Positions 1-10,415 are shown, numbered from the stretch's first letter. The stretch: 64,000 bases of DNA from Streptomyces gossypii (GCF_025165795.1 NZ_JAJAGO010000021.1:52518-116517), one strand, 5' to 3'. Numbers and translations: made by a program. The notes: generated from the letters alone by a model not told the origin.

Positions 1-1061
1 TGGCCATAGACGAGGCGGCAGTTGGGCGGCAGCCCGCCGGGCAGCCGGGAGGCGAGCTTCTGGTACGGCTCCTCCTCGATGTGCGTGGTGTGCTCGCCCG
101 GCCTGCTGCGCAGCTTGATCAGCACCTCACGGGCGGGGTGCAGGCGGGCGTGCTCGACGGCGCGGCGCAGCAGGTAGGCGCGGTCGGTGCGGTTGTCCGG
201 CACGGAGGGCTGCACGGCGAACACGACGGTGAACGCACGCCCGCCCGCCCCTGAACCGGCGTGGGCGGCGGGGGGCTCCGACGCCGGCGCGCCCGCGCGG
301 CCCGGCGGCGCGGCGTCCGCCCGGCCGGACGGGACGGCCCCGTCGGCGCCCGGCACCGGGCCATCCGCTGACGCGGCGTCGGGGCCCGGCTCCGCCGAGT
401 CCGCGACAGCCTCCGCCGGGGCGGCGGCGCCCACCGTGCCCGGCGGGGCTTCGTCCGGCCCCCCGACCGGACGAGGGCTGGTCCGGGGTGGTGGCGCGTG
501 GGTGCTCGCCCCGGCGGCAGCCGACCCGTCGAGGAAGGGCAGGGCGCATTCGATGACGCTGTCGGCCGTCGTGCCCACACCCTGGTAGACCTCGCGGAAC
601 CGCTCCGCGTCGTGGCGGGAGTTGGCGAGGACCAGGTCGGCGCCGTGCCGCAGCAGCAGGCCGTCGGCCAGCTTCTCGTAGACGATCCCCACGTATCCGG
701 TGACGAACACCGGCCGGGAGACCCCGGCAGCCACCTCGCCCGCCTCCTGCGCGGGCCCTGCCTGTACGGACCTGGCGTGGGCGGCCAGGCCGTGCAGCAT
801 CGCCTGTACGGCTCCGCCGACACAGGCGAGCACCACCACGTCGTACGAGGTGCGGTCGCCCGTCGCGCGGACGAACTGCGCTCCCGTGACCTCGCGCACC
901 GCGTCGACCTCGACTCCGACCTCCGCGAGCTGCCGGGGGGTCGGTGTGGCGCGTCCGCGCAGCAGCAGGCCGTCGATCCGGGCTTCGGGTACGAGGCGGC
1001 GCGCGGTGAGCGCGCCCCATTTCCACCGGGTGTCGGAATCGGCGAGTACGGCGATCCGCAC
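1..1061 (-). CDS. Putative glycosyltransferase (DUF6716-type), C-terminus cut by window edge
   Basis: I translated this by hand from a GTG at 1059-1061, giving a protein beginning MRIAVLADSDTRWKWG and running off the left edge after about 353 residues. The N-terminus looks like the Rossmann start of a GT-B enzyme, followed by a VVVLACVGG segment and a second nucleotide-fold stretch (VFVTGYVGIVYEK, about residues 118-130). I assign it to the DUF6716 putative glycosyltransferase family, which I recall next to sialic-acid-like cell-wall polymer genes in Streptomyces. It is divergent from the GT2 operon at 1288, which fits that role. Odd: residues about 181-276 are an Ala/Pro/Gly/Asp-rich linker inside the catalytic fold. 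No strong ribosome site precedes the GTG, so the start is only likely. Confidence 0.7.
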   Translation of the reverse strand, partial: MRIAVLADSDTRWKWGALTARRLVPEARIDGLLLRGRATPTPRQLAEVGVEVDAVREVTGAQFVRATGDRTSYDVVVLACVGGAVQAMLHGLAAHARSVQAGPAQEAGEVAAGVSRPVFVTGYVGIVYEKLADGLLLRHGADLVLANSRHDAERFREVYQGVGTTADSVIECALPFLDGSAAAGASTHAPPPRTSPRPVGGPDEAPPGTVGAAAPAEAVADSAEPGPDAASADGPVPGADGAVPSGRADAAPPGRAGAPASEPPAAHAGSGAGGRAFTVVFAVQPSVPDNRTDRAYLLRRAVEHARLHPAREVLIKLRSRPGEHTTHIEEEPYQKLASRLPGGLPPNCRLVYG

Positions 1062-1287
1062 GGCGGAAGGGGGAGAGGAATGAGAGGTACGAGGGGGCAC
1101 GTCCCAGACGCTAGGAAGGCATTTCGTTTCTCGGCCCAACGGCACTACAACAGACGGTTAACAGCGGATCGACGTACGGCCAACCCGCCCTGGAAAGACG
1201 CTGGTTCACCATTCCGCCATCCGTCGTTCACCTCTGGGTACACCGCAGGTCAAGACGAATGCCGGGCGGCGGCCTAATGTCACGCGG

Positions 1288-2265
1288 GTGGTCAAGCTCT
1301 CCGTCATCGTGCCGTTCTACAACGTGCAGTCGTACGCCCCGGACACTCTGAGAAGTCTCCGGCTCAACACCCGGGCGGATTTCGAATTCATCCTCGTCGA
1401 CGACTGTTCGACAGACGGAACCCCGGAGATTCTGGAGCGCGCGGAACGCGAAATCCCCGGAGCCGTGTTCGTGCGGCACGAGAAGAACGCCGGACTCGCG
1501 ACGGCCCGCAACACGGGTCTTGACGCGGCCGGCGGCGAATTCCTCACCTTTCTCGACGGAGACGACTGGCTGGCGCCCGGCTACTACCGTGAACTGGTGG
1601 ACAGCATCGAGTCGCTGGGCTGCGATTTCGTGCGCACGGACCACGTGCAGTGCACCTCCCGGGCCCGCACGCTCGCCCGCGTCCCGCACGGCCGCCGCGG
1701 CGTCTCCCTCGACCCGCGCGACGCGATCCTGCCCCCCGACCGCACCACCTCCGTCGACTACGCCTACGCCTGGGCGGGCATCTACCACCGCAGGCTGCTG
1801 GACGAGGGGCTGCTGCACTTCACCGACGGACTGCGCACAGCGGAGGACCGGCCGTGGATCTGGCGGCTGCACCGGGAGGCGAAGTCCTTCGCGGTCGTCG
1901 GCCTGCTGGGCGTCTTCTACCGGCGCGGTGTCGCCTCGTCGCTGACCCAGATCGGCGACGTGCGGCAACTGGACTTCATCCGGGCGTTCGACCAGGTGAT
2001 CGAGGAGACCTCGCGGGACCGGGCGGCCGACGTGCTGCTGCCGAAGGCCGTACGCACCTACTGCGCGATCATCTCCCATCACCTGAACAGCGGAAGGTTC
2101 GAACCGCAAGTGGCACGCAGACTGCGCGCCATGAGCGCCGGCGCGCTGCGGAGGATGCCCTCCGACGTGCTGACCGCGGCGCTGGACTCGATGGACGTAC
2201 AGCGTGCGTCCAAGCTCCGGCGGCTGCGCCGACGCCCCACGTCAGCCGGGGAGACCGCTGCCTGA
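1288..2265 (+). CDS. Family 2 glycosyltransferase
   Basis: This 325-aa protein has a GT-A nucleotide-sugar transferase fold. The N-terminus (KLSVIVPFYN) is the usual first strand. A VDDCSTDGT segment near residue 40 binds the nucleotide, and the DxD-type motif sits in FLDGDDWL near residue 90. The C-terminal half lacks membrane segments, so it acts in the cytosol on an activated sugar. GTG at 1288 starts right at the conserved fold. Its stop overlaps the ATG of the next gene, so the two are translationally coupled. With the polysialyltransferase-like and acyltransferase genes downstream it probably builds a cell-wall glycopolymer. The exact sugar cannot be read from sequence. Confidence 0.9.
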   Translation: MVKLSVIVPFYNVQSYAPDTLRSLRLNTRADFEFILVDDCSTDGTPEILERAEREIPGAVFVRHEKNAGLATARNTGLDAAGGEFLTFLDGDDWLAPGYYRELVDSIESLGCDFVRTDHVQCTSRARTLARVPHGRRGVSLDPRDAILPPDRTTSVDYAYAWAGIYHRRLLDEGLLHFTDGLRTAEDRPWIWRLHREAKSFAVVGLLGVFYRRGVASSLTQIGDVRQLDFIRAFDQVIEETSRDRAADVLLPKAVRTYCAIISHHLNSGRFEPQVARRLRAMSAGALRRMPSDVLTAALDSMDVQRASKLRRLRRRPTSAGETAA

Positions 2266-3626
2266 TGCGTACACAGATCTTCCTCGCCTCCACCCTGTAC
2301 GGCGCCGCCACGCTGGCCGCCGCGCTGGACGCGGGCTCCTTCGAGCCAGCCGACCGGCGTCTGCTGCTGGTGACCAACAACGCGGCCACCCCCGAGACGA
2401 CAACGCCGCTGGACCGCATGGCGGGCTTCGAGCGGCTGCGCGGACGCTTCGACCGGGTGCTGTCCTGGAACGACGCGATCCGCCCCTTCCACCCCGCCGG
2501 CTGGTCTCCACGCGCGGACGACGTGCCGCTGTGGGAGCGGCATCTGCGGCTGCTGTGGGGGCTGGGTGAGCCGCACCAGGACACGGTGGAGCTGGTCGTC
2601 GAGTCCCTCCAGGTCAACCCGGCGCTGGCGCTGACCCAGCTGTTCCCCGAATCCCCCGTCGACGTCTACGCCGACGGCCTGATGAGCTACGGCCCGACCC
2701 GCAACAAACTCGACCCGCTGGTCGGCACCCGGGTGCGGCGGGTGCTGCACCTGGACCTGCTGCCGGGGCTGCGCCCGCTGCTGCTCACCGAGTTCAATGT
2801 GGCGGCGGAGGTGGTGCCCACCGAGGCGTTCACCGCCGTGCTGGCCGAACTGGCGAAGGACGCGCCGCCCGCCCTGACCGCCACGGTGGGCGCCCGCCCG
2901 GTGCTGCTGCTGGGCCAGTACCTCTCCGCGCTGAACATCCTCACCGGCGAGGAGGAGGAGCAGCTGCACGTACGGATGCTGCGCGGCGCCGCCGCACTCG
3001 GCCACCGCCGGGTGGTTTTCAAGCCGCACCCTGTCGCCCCCGCCCGCTTCTCGCGGGCGCTGGAAAAGGAGGCGGGTGAGCTGGGTGTCGAGCTGACGGT
3101 GCTGGACACCCCGGTCCTCGCGGAGGTGCTGTACGGACAGCTGCGCCCGGCGCTCGTCGTCGGCTGCTTCTCCACCGCGCTGATGACCGCCGCCGCCCTG
3201 TACGGCCTGCCCGTGGCCCGCAGCGGCACCGGCCAGCTGCTGGAGCGGCTGACCCCGTACCAGAACAGCAACCGGATTCCGGTCACCCTCATCGACGCGC
3301 TGCTGCCGGACATCGGGGACCCGGCGGCCGTCGAGTCCTGGAGCCCCGCGGAGGCCGGGCGGGTCACCGAGGAGATCACCGAGCTCGTACGGACGGTGGG
3401 CTTCTGCATGCAGGCGCAGATCTATCCGGCGCTGCGGGCGGACGCCGAGCGCTATCTGTCGGGCAAGCTCACGGACCACACCTGGCGCTACTTCAAGCGG
3501 CGCAGGCTGACGGCGCTGGCGCTGCCGGGTGCCGTGCCCTCGCAACTGGCATTCCTGCCGCGCAACCCCGTGGTACGCCGGGTGGCGCGCCGGGCGCGGG
3601 CGATCAAGCGCGGTGCGCGCCGGTGA
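2265..3626 (+). CDS. Polysialyltransferase-like glycosyltransferase (cell-wall glycopolymer)
   Basis: The 453-aa protein starts at the ATG of a TGATG overlap with the GT2 gene. It resembles the bacterial alpha-2,8-polysialyltransferase-like family. A YADG motif near residue 136 matches the D/E-D/E-G motif, the FKPHPV motif near residue 251 matches the HP motif used for the CMP-sugar, and a GCFSTAL segment near residue 302 matches the downstream Ser motif. In S. coelicolor such genes belong to the teichulosonic (Kdn-type) acid locus, so this enzyme probably adds a nonulosonic acid to a wall polymer. That is inference from family and neighbours. The first acidic residue of the D/E-D/E-G motif is Ala here (A-D-G). 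It overlaps the next gene by 4 nt. Confidence 0.82.
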   Translation: MRTQIFLASTLYGAATLAAALDAGSFEPADRRLLLVTNNAATPETTTPLDRMAGFERLRGRFDRVLSWNDAIRPFHPAGWSPRADDVPLWERHLRLLWGLGEPHQDTVELVVESLQVNPALALTQLFPESPVDVYADGLMSYGPTRNKLDPLVGTRVRRVLHLDLLPGLRPLLLTEFNVAAEVVPTEAFTAVLAELAKDAPPALTATVGARPVLLLGQYLSALNILTGEEEEQLHVRMLRGAAALGHRRVVFKPHPVAPARFSRALEKEAGELGVELTVLDTPVLAEVLYGQLRPALVVGCFSTALMTAAALYGLPVARSGTGQLLERLTPYQNSNRIPVTLIDALLPDIGDPAAVESWSPAEAGRVTEEITELVRTVGFCMQAQIYPALRADAERYLSGKLTDHTWRYFKRRRLTALALPGAVPSQLAFLPRNPVVRRVARRARAIKRGARR

Positions 3627-4783
3627 GCGCTCCGCCTCAGGCGCGGCCGAGCCTCCCGTCGCCGAACCCCGGCCCGCTGCCGGAGGCCACGTCCGGTGAC
3701 GCCGCCGCCGAGTCCGCCGCGGCGGCCCGCCCGGCGCACAAACGGCTGCGCGCGCTGGACGGGCTGCGCCTGGTGGCCGCGCTGATGGTGGCCTTCTACC
3801 ATCTGGGCGGGCGGAACGGCGAGATATCGGTGGCCTGGGGCAGCTCGCCCGCGCAGCAGTTCCCGTCGCTGCACAAGCTGTTCGCGTACGGCCCGCTGGG
3901 CGTGCACATCTTCTTCATCATCAGCGGTTTCGTGATCTGCATGAGCGCCTGGGGGCGCGGCCCGCGTGCCTTCGTCGCCTCCCGGGTCTCCCGGCTGCTG
4001 CCCGCCTACTGGGCGGCCGTGCTGCTGGTGGCACTGGTGTTCGGACTGCCCTGGGTGGTCTTCGAGACGGTGACTCCCAGCGACCTGCTGGTGAACATGA
4101 CGATGCTCCAGCAGCCGCTGGGCGCGGAGCGGGTGCTGGGGGTGTGCTGGACGCTCTGGGTCGAGATGCGCTTCTACGTGCTCTTCCTGGTGTTCGTCGT
4201 CTTCCCCGGCGTCACCCGGCGCCGGGTGGTGATCTTCTCGGGTGCGTGGCTGATCACGGCAGTGGTCGGGGAGGCGGCGGACTGGCCGCCGCTGGAGCTG
4301 GTGGTGATGCCGGAGTACGCGCCGCTGTTCATCGGCGGGATGGGCCTGTATCTGATCCACAGATTCGGGCACGACGCGACGGCCTGGGGACTGGTGGTGG
4401 CCAGCTGGCTGATCGGCCAGCACTACGCGGTGGCGAACCTGTGGCGCCCGGTGGAGGAAGCGGGCTTCGCCTACCGCAGCTCGGCGGGCATCATCGCCAT
4501 CGTCACCCTCGGCTATGCGGTGGTGGGCGCGATCGCACTGGGCAGGCTCCAGTGGGCGAACTGGGGCTGGCTGACCGTCGCGGGCGCCCTCACCTACCCG
4601 TTCTATCTGGTGCACGAGCATCTGGGCTGGGTCGTCGTGCGGTTCCTGCACCGGGGGTTCGGGATGCCCGCCTGGGCTGTGCTGCCGCTGACGATCGGCG
4701 GGCTGCTCGTACTCGCCTGGCTGCTGCACCGGCTGGTGGAGCAGCGGATGACGCCCTGGCTGAAACGCGAGTTCACGCGCTGA
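3623..4783 (+). CDS. Membrane acyltransferase, family 3 (OatA/NodX type)
   Basis: A 386-aa integral membrane protein with about ten hydrophobic segments. The N-terminal LRALDGLRLVAALMVAFYH stretch contains the conserved His (about residue 58) of acyltransferase family 3, and GPLGVHIFFIISGF is the second family signature. Such enzymes move an acyl group across the membrane onto sugars. The GTG start lies in a GTGA overlap with the polysialyltransferase-like gene, so it is the last gene of the glycopolymer operon and may O-acylate that polymer. About 45 hydrophilic residues precede the first membrane segment. The 3' end overlaps the convergent gluconokinase by 11 bp. Confidence 0.88.
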   Translation: MSAPPQARPSLPSPNPGPLPEATSGDAAAESAAAARPAHKRLRALDGLRLVAALMVAFYHLGGRNGEISVAWGSSPAQQFPSLHKLFAYGPLGVHIFFIISGFVICMSAWGRGPRAFVASRVSRLLPAYWAAVLLVALVFGLPWVVFETVTPSDLLVNMTMLQQPLGAERVLGVCWTLWVEMRFYVLFLVFVVFPGVTRRRVVIFSGAWLITAVVGEAADWPPLELVVMPEYAPLFIGGMGLYLIHRFGHDATAWGLVVASWLIGQHYAVANLWRPVEEAGFAYRSSAGIIAIVTLGYAVVGAIALGRLQWANWGWLTVAGALTYPFYLVHEHLGWVVVRFLHRGFGMPAWAVLPLTIGGLLVLAWLLHRLVEQRMTPWLKREFTR

Positions 4784-5279
4784 GCGGCGGCAGGACCTCC
4801 AGTGCGGCGGCGGCCAGGGTGTGCGGTTCGGCCTCGACGGACACCTCGGCCCCCTGCTCGTCCGGTTCCAGCCGCTCCAGCGTCGCGTACTGCGAATCCA
4901 GCAGGGCGCTGGGCATGAAGTGGTCGCGCCGGGCGGCCAGGCGTTCGGCGATCAGCCCACGCGGCCCGGTGAGGTGCAGGAAGAACAGCTCGGGCGCGGC
5001 GGCACGGAGCCGGTCGCGATAGGCGCGCTTGAGCGCCGAGCAGCTCACCACGCCGCCGGAGGCGTGGCGCTCTGCCCAGTCGCCGATGGCGTCCAGCCAC
5101 GGCGCGCGGTCCGCGTCGTCGAGCGGGGTACCGGCCGTCATCTTGGCGATGTTGGCCGGCGGATGGAACGCGTCGGCCTCGGCGTACGGAACGCCCAGTT
5201 CGGCGGCGAGCAGACGTCCGACGGTGGTCTTGCCCGTACCGGCAACTCCCATCACGACAACGACCCGGCTAGCGGACAT
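4773..5279 (-). CDS. gntK: Gluconokinase
   Basis: A 168-aa kinase that phosphorylates D-gluconate to 6-phosphogluconate for the pentose phosphate pathway. The P-loop GVAGTGKTT lies near residues 11-19. EADAFHPPANIAKM and SCSALKRAYRD are typical GntK substrate and adenine-side motifs, and the length matches the family. I chose ATG at 5277-5279 because a GAGGGG-type ribosome site lies just upstream; an in-frame ATG at 5346-5348 would add 23 poorly conserved residues. It is divergent from the GntR-family gene at 5413 and linked to the gluconate permease at 6226-7740. Confidence 0.93.
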   Translation of the reverse strand: MSASRVVVVMGVAGTGKTTVGRLLAAELGVPYAEADAFHPPANIAKMTAGTPLDDADRAPWLDAIGDWAERHASGGVVSCSALKRAYRDRLRAAAPELFFLHLTGPRGLIAERLAARRDHFMPSALLDSQYATLERLEPDEQGAEVSVEAEPHTLAAAALEVLPPLSA

Positions 5280-5325
5280 CCTCACCCCTCTGCTCTCTCC
5301 TCCACCGGCTGAACCGCCAGGCGGA

Positions 5326-5371
5326 TATACGTACGATGTATTTAACATGAGGTAGTAGAAAAGTAATACAT
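5326..5371. promoter_or_regulatory. Candidate operator region between gntK and gntR
   Basis: The 133-bp divergent intergenic region is AT-rich in its middle. It contains an imperfect inverted repeat ATACGTACGATGTAT (5327-5341), a wider inverted pair ATGTATT (5336-5342) / AATACAT (5365-5371), and the 8-mer AGGTAGTA (5350-5357), which also occurs upstream of gntP at 7796-7803. These are plausible binding sites for the adjacent FadR-type regulator. No binding data are implied. Confidence 0.45.
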
Positions 5372-5412
5372 AATGCTGCTACTGATTCGGGCCGCCCCCG
5401 TAGGCTGAGGAC

Positions 5413-6114
5413 ATGGAAACTCAGCGGCGGGGTCTGCACGGGAAGGTGCTCGCGTCCCTCGGGCCCGCCATCACCGGGGGCGAGTACCCCCCGGGGAGCG
5501 TGCTGCGCACCGACGAACTGGAGGCGCACTTCCAGGTCTCACGGACCGTCATGCGCGAGGCGATACGGGTGCTCGAATCCATGAACCTCGTCGAGTCGCG
5601 GCGCCGGGTCGGCGTGACGGTGCGCCCCACCGAGGAGTGGAACGTCTTCGACCCCCAGGTGATCACCTGGCGCCTCCAGGGTGAGGGACGGCCCCGCCAG
5701 CTGCGTTCACTGACCATGCTGCGCTCCGCCGTCGAACCGGTGGCCGCCCGGCTCGCCGCCGAGCATGCGACCGCCGGGCAGTGCGCCGAGCTGACCGAGC
5801 ACGCGCTCGGCATGGTCGCCACCTCTCGCGGCCAGCAGCTTGACGCCTATCTGGTGCACGACATCGCCTTCCACCGCGTGGTGCTGCGCGCCTCGGGCAA
5901 CGAGATGTTCGCACGGCTGGGCGATGTGGTCGCCGCCGTGCTCACCGGACGCACCGAGCACCAGGTCATGTTCAGCGACCCCGACCCGCCCGCGGTCACC
6001 CTGCACGTCCAGGTCGCCGAGGCCGTACGGGAGGGCGATGCGCCGCGTGCCGAGGAGCTGACCCGGCGCATCGCCGTCGGCGCGATGGCGGAGCTGGACG
6101 TACTCGCGCCCTGA
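5413..6114 (+). CDS. gntR: GntR/FadR-family transcriptional regulator of gluconate genes
   Basis: A 233-aa repressor-type protein. Residues about 8-75 form the GntR winged helix, with LRTDELEAHFQVSRTVMREAIRVL containing the recognition region. Residues about 95-225 form an all-helical FCD ligand domain with metal-type positions D/H in VHDIAFHRVV and H in TLHVQVAEAV. It is divergent from gntK and convergent with gntP, so it very likely controls both in response to gluconate or 6-phosphogluconate. The ATG at 5413 gives the standard family N-terminus. Confidence 0.9.
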   Translation: METQRRGLHGKVLASLGPAITGGEYPPGSVLRTDELEAHFQVSRTVMREAIRVLESMNLVESRRRVGVTVRPTEEWNVFDPQVITWRLQGEGRPRQLRSLTMLRSAVEPVAARLAAEHATAGQCAELTEHALGMVATSRGQQLDAYLVHDIAFHRVVLRASGNEMFARLGDVVAAVLTGRTEHQVMFSDPDPPAVTLHVQVAEAVREGDAPRAEELTRRIAVGAMAELDVLAP

Positions 6115-6143
6115 CGCTGCGCCCGCGGCTTCACGCGGTACTC

Positions 6144-6223
6144 GGGCAGGGGTGCACCCCCGCCCCGGGGCGGGGGCAGGGGTGCACGGGAGGGCCGCCC
6201 CTGGGGACGGAAAGGGCGGCCCT
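6144..6223. terminator. Convergent terminator region between gntR and gntP
   Basis: Two hairpins lie between the convergent stops. CCCCCGCCCC/GGGGCGGGGG is a perfect 20-bp palindrome (6157-6176). AGGGCCGCCC (6191-6200) pairs with GGGCGGCCCT (6214-6223) across a 13-nt loop, 2 bp from the gntP stop. A 14-bp direct repeat GGGCAGGGGTGCAC (6144-6157 and 6174-6187) flanks the first hairpin. Confidence 0.6.
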
Positions 6224-6225
6224 GG

Positions 6226-7740
<1,515 letters not shown>

Positions 7741-7795
7741 ACGCACTCTCCATACCGATGGCCTGAACCGGACGTCCGACGGAAGTTACGCCCAC

Positions 7796-7806
7796 AGGTA
7801 GTACCT
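7796..7806. promoter_or_regulatory. Perfect 11-bp palindrome upstream of gntP
   Basis: AGGTA-G-TACCT is a perfect palindrome about 56 bp upstream of the gntP ATG. Its first eight bases recur between gntK and gntR (5350-5357). This makes it a candidate GntR operator. Confidence 0.5.
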
Positions 7807-7909
7807 ATTCAAGAGGTGAGCAGAAAACGTCATACGATAGCGCTGTTGATCACGCGTACCGCAGTCGCTTACCGCGCCTTCCGGCGGTCGGCGAAGCACC
7901 CGCACGCGC

Positions 7910-9343
7910 TCAGAGACGCTCCGCCGAAGCTTCCGGCCAGCGCGTGAACCAGCGCTGGTCAGCCTCCAGCTGGGCTGCCAGCGAGATCAGCAGCGGCTCA
8001 CTGCCCGCCGGTCCGAGCAGCTGGGCGCCCAGCGGTAGCCCGGATCGGGTGAAGCCCGCCGGGACGTTGACGCCCGGCCAGCCCAGCACGTTCCACGGCC
8101 AGGCGTACGGGCAGTGCGCGATCATCGCCCGGTCCGTCTGCCACGGGGAGAGGCGGGCCAGGTCACCGATCCGCGGCGGCGGAGTCGCCGTGGTCGGCAC
8201 CAGCAGCACGTCGTACCGGCGGAAGAGCGCACCCACCCGCCGCCGCAGCGGCGCCTCCGCGCCCCGCGCCAGCCGCAGCACCGGGCCGCCGAGCAGCCCA
8301 CCCGTACGCGCGGCGCCCCGCGTCCGGACATCCAGCAGCGCACGGTCGGGCACCCGCCGCGTCCACTCCCGCACACCCGCCGTGGCGCGCGGCACGAAGC
8401 TCAGACCCACCATCCCGTACGCCGGATCGGCCTCCGCCACCTCGTGCCCCAGCCCCGCCAGCCGCTCCGCGAGCGCGGTGACCTTCGCCCGTACGACCGG
8501 GGCCAGCGTCTTCGGGGTGCCGGTGAAGGCCATCCGGAAGGACAGCGCGACACGCAGCCGCCCCGGATCACGGCCCGCCGCCGCCGCCACGTCCACCGGC
8601 GGCGGACGATGCAGATCACCCGCCGCGCTGCCGCTCGCGGCGGCCAGCAGCAGCGCCGCGTCGGCGACCGTACGGGCGAGCGTGCCGTGCACCGTGATGC
8701 CGTGGAACGCCTCGGCATCCGGCCAGCTGGAGATGCGGCCGCGCTGCGGCTTGATACCGACCAGATGAGTCCAGGCCGACGGTATCCGTACGGAGCCCGC
8801 GCCGTCCGAGCCGAGCGCCCCCGCGACCAGCCCGGCCGCCACAGCCGCCGCCGAACCGCCGGACGAGCCGCCCGGCGTGTGCCCGCGCGCCCACGGATTG
8901 CGGGTCTCGCCGAAGGCGGGGCCCTCGGTGAACGGCCACTGGCCCAGCTCCGGGGTGTTCGCCTTGCCGACGATGACCGCCCCGGCCGTACGCAGCCGCC
9001 GCACCGCCTCGGCGTCCGCCGTGCGGCGCGGGAAGTCGCCGGGGCAGCCGAACGCGGTGGGCTCACCGGCAACGTCCGTGTCGTCCTTGACCGCTACCGG
9101 CACCCCGAGCAGCGGCGCCCGCTCGCCCGCCGCGAGCCGCAGGTCGGCGGCGTCCGCCTCGGCGAGGGCGGCCTCGTGGCGCACCACACGGAAGGCGTTG
9201 AGCGCGGGCTGTGCGGCGTCGATGCGGGCGAGGGCACGCTCGGTGAGGGCGCGCGAGGTCACCTCGCCCGCGGCGAGGGCACGGGCCTGGGAGACGAGGG
9301 TGCGGGGCTCTTCCGGTGGGGGCGGGGGTACGGGCGCGGGCAC
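7910..9343 (-). CDS. Amidase signature family hydrolase
   Basis: A 477-aa amidase. The catalytic triad is visible: Lys86 in VPVAVKDDTD, the cis-Ser in HTPGGSSGGS (about residues 160-161), and the nucleophile Ser184 in DGAGSVRIPSA. GKANTPELGQWPFTE is a further family signature. These enzymes hydrolyse amide bonds and the substrate cannot be predicted. The protein ends shortly upstream of the gntP promoter on the same strand but has its own unit. No signal peptide is visible; the N-terminus starts with a Pro-rich tail. Active-site residues are intact. Confidence 0.9.
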   Translation of the reverse strand: MPAPVPPPPPEEPRTLVSQARALAAGEVTSRALTERALARIDAAQPALNAFRVVRHEAALAEADAADLRLAAGERAPLLGVPVAVKDDTDVAGEPTAFGCPGDFPRRTADAEAVRRLRTAGAVIVGKANTPELGQWPFTEGPAFGETRNPWARGHTPGGSSGGSAAAVAAGLVAGALGSDGAGSVRIPSAWTHLVGIKPQRGRISSWPDAEAFHGITVHGTLARTVADAALLLAAASGSAAGDLHRPPPVDVAAAAGRDPGRLRVALSFRMAFTGTPKTLAPVVRAKVTALAERLAGLGHEVAEADPAYGMVGLSFVPRATAGVREWTRRVPDRALLDVRTRGAARTGGLLGGPVLRLARGAEAPLRRRVGALFRRYDVLLVPTTATPPPRIGDLARLSPWQTDRAMIAHCPYAWPWNVLGWPGVNVPAGFTRSGLPLGAQLLGPAGSEPLLISLAAQLEADQRWFTRWPEASAERL

Positions 9344-9580
9344 GGTGCACCATCCCAGCTACTCGCGGGTAAGTGCATTCATCCTGGCGGCGTTGGCGTG
9401 TGCCCGCAATGCCCGTGCGCACCTGCCTGCCCGATCCGCTTCCGGTGCTCCGGGTGCGCCCCTGGTCAGCAATCGGCGCCGGTCATCAAGAGGCGGGAAC
9501 GAGACGAGATCCAGTTGCTTCCTTTCCCTGCGGATCACGCCCCGGCATGCTGGCGGCTTCATGGAAGAGGGGAATTGCGG

Positions 9581-10415
9581 ATGCGTGTGGTGACGTGGAA
9601 TCTGTGGTGGCGGTTCGGGCCGTGGGAGCAGCGGCGGGAGGCGATCCTGTCGGTCCTCGACGGTCTGCGGCCCGATGTGGTCGGCTTGCAGGAGGTGTGG
9701 GCCCGTGGTGAGGAGAACCTCGCTGCGTGGCTGGCCGAGCGGCTCGGCATGCACTGGACCTGGGCCGCGTCGGACACGCCGGAGCGGTGGCAGAAGCGCA
9801 TCGGGGATTCCACGGTCGGTATCGGTAACGCGGTGTTGAGCAAGTGGCCCATCGTGGGCCGTGACGTCGTGCGGCTGCCGTCGGCAGGCGGGCAGGACGA
9901 CGGACGGCTCGCCCTGCACGCACTGCTGGACGCCCCCGGGCAGCGGGTGCCGTTCTTCACCACACACCTGAACCACGCCGTCCACGAGTCGGCGGTGCGA
10001 TGCCCGGCAGGTCGCCGTCCTGGCCGAGTTCGTAGCAGCCCGCCGCAGCGCGGGATCCTTTCCCCCGGTGGTCACCGGGGACTACAACGCCTGGCCGGAC
10101 TCGGACGAGATGCGTCTGCTCGGCGGCTACAAGACCGCACCCGCCGTCGCCGGTCAGGTCCTCATCGACGCCTGGGAATACGCCGATCCGGCGGCGCCGT
10201 CAGCCACCTGGGACGCGGCGAACCCTCTCGCCGCCCGCACCTTCGAACCGAACGTGCGATGCGACTACATCCATGTCGGACTGCCCGGTCCCGATGGCCT
10301 CGGACGTGTCTGCTCAGTGCGACGCGCCGGCGATGCTCCCGTCGGTGAGGCATGGCCCTCAGACCACACCGCGGTCGTCGCCGACCTGGCATTGGACACG
10401 GCCGCAGTCCCCTGA
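9581..10415 (+). pseudogene. Endonuclease/exonuclease/phosphatase family protein, frameshifted
   Basis: The gene reads MRVVTWNLWWRFG...LQEVW from 9581, with an upstream GAGGGG, but loses frame at 10003-10005. Removing one C from TGCCC restores a continuous homologous reading (HESAVRC then RQVAVLAEFVAARRS...VVTGDYNAWPD) up to the stop at 10415. Both halves carry family motifs: N and E sites in the first half, GDYNAW and the terminal SDHTAVVADL (catalytic Asp-His) in the second. Intact, it would be a Mg-dependent phosphoesterase of about 277 aa. The break may be a real mutation or a sequencing error in a C run; the otherwise perfect conservation argues for a recent event or an error. Confidence 0.8.

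Noticed and set aside
127..1026. Long open frame on the minus strand in the first kilobase, Arg/Ala-rich
   Set aside because: It is an out-of-frame shadow of the glycosyltransferase read from GTG 1061, with composition typical of shifted GC-rich sequence.
2079..3545. 488-codon minus-strand frame antisense to the polysialyltransferase-like gene
   Set aside because: Gln/Arg/His-rich shadow. The plus strand has real motifs and coupled starts.
3488..4729. 413-codon minus-strand frame antisense to the acyltransferase gene
   Set aside because: His/Gln/Arg-rich shadow without domains. The plus-strand frame has membrane helices and family motifs.
8114..9580. Long plus-strand frame across the amidase gene leading into the phosphoesterase
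   Set aside because: Only the part after 9581 is homologous to a family. The rest is antisense shadow of the amidase.
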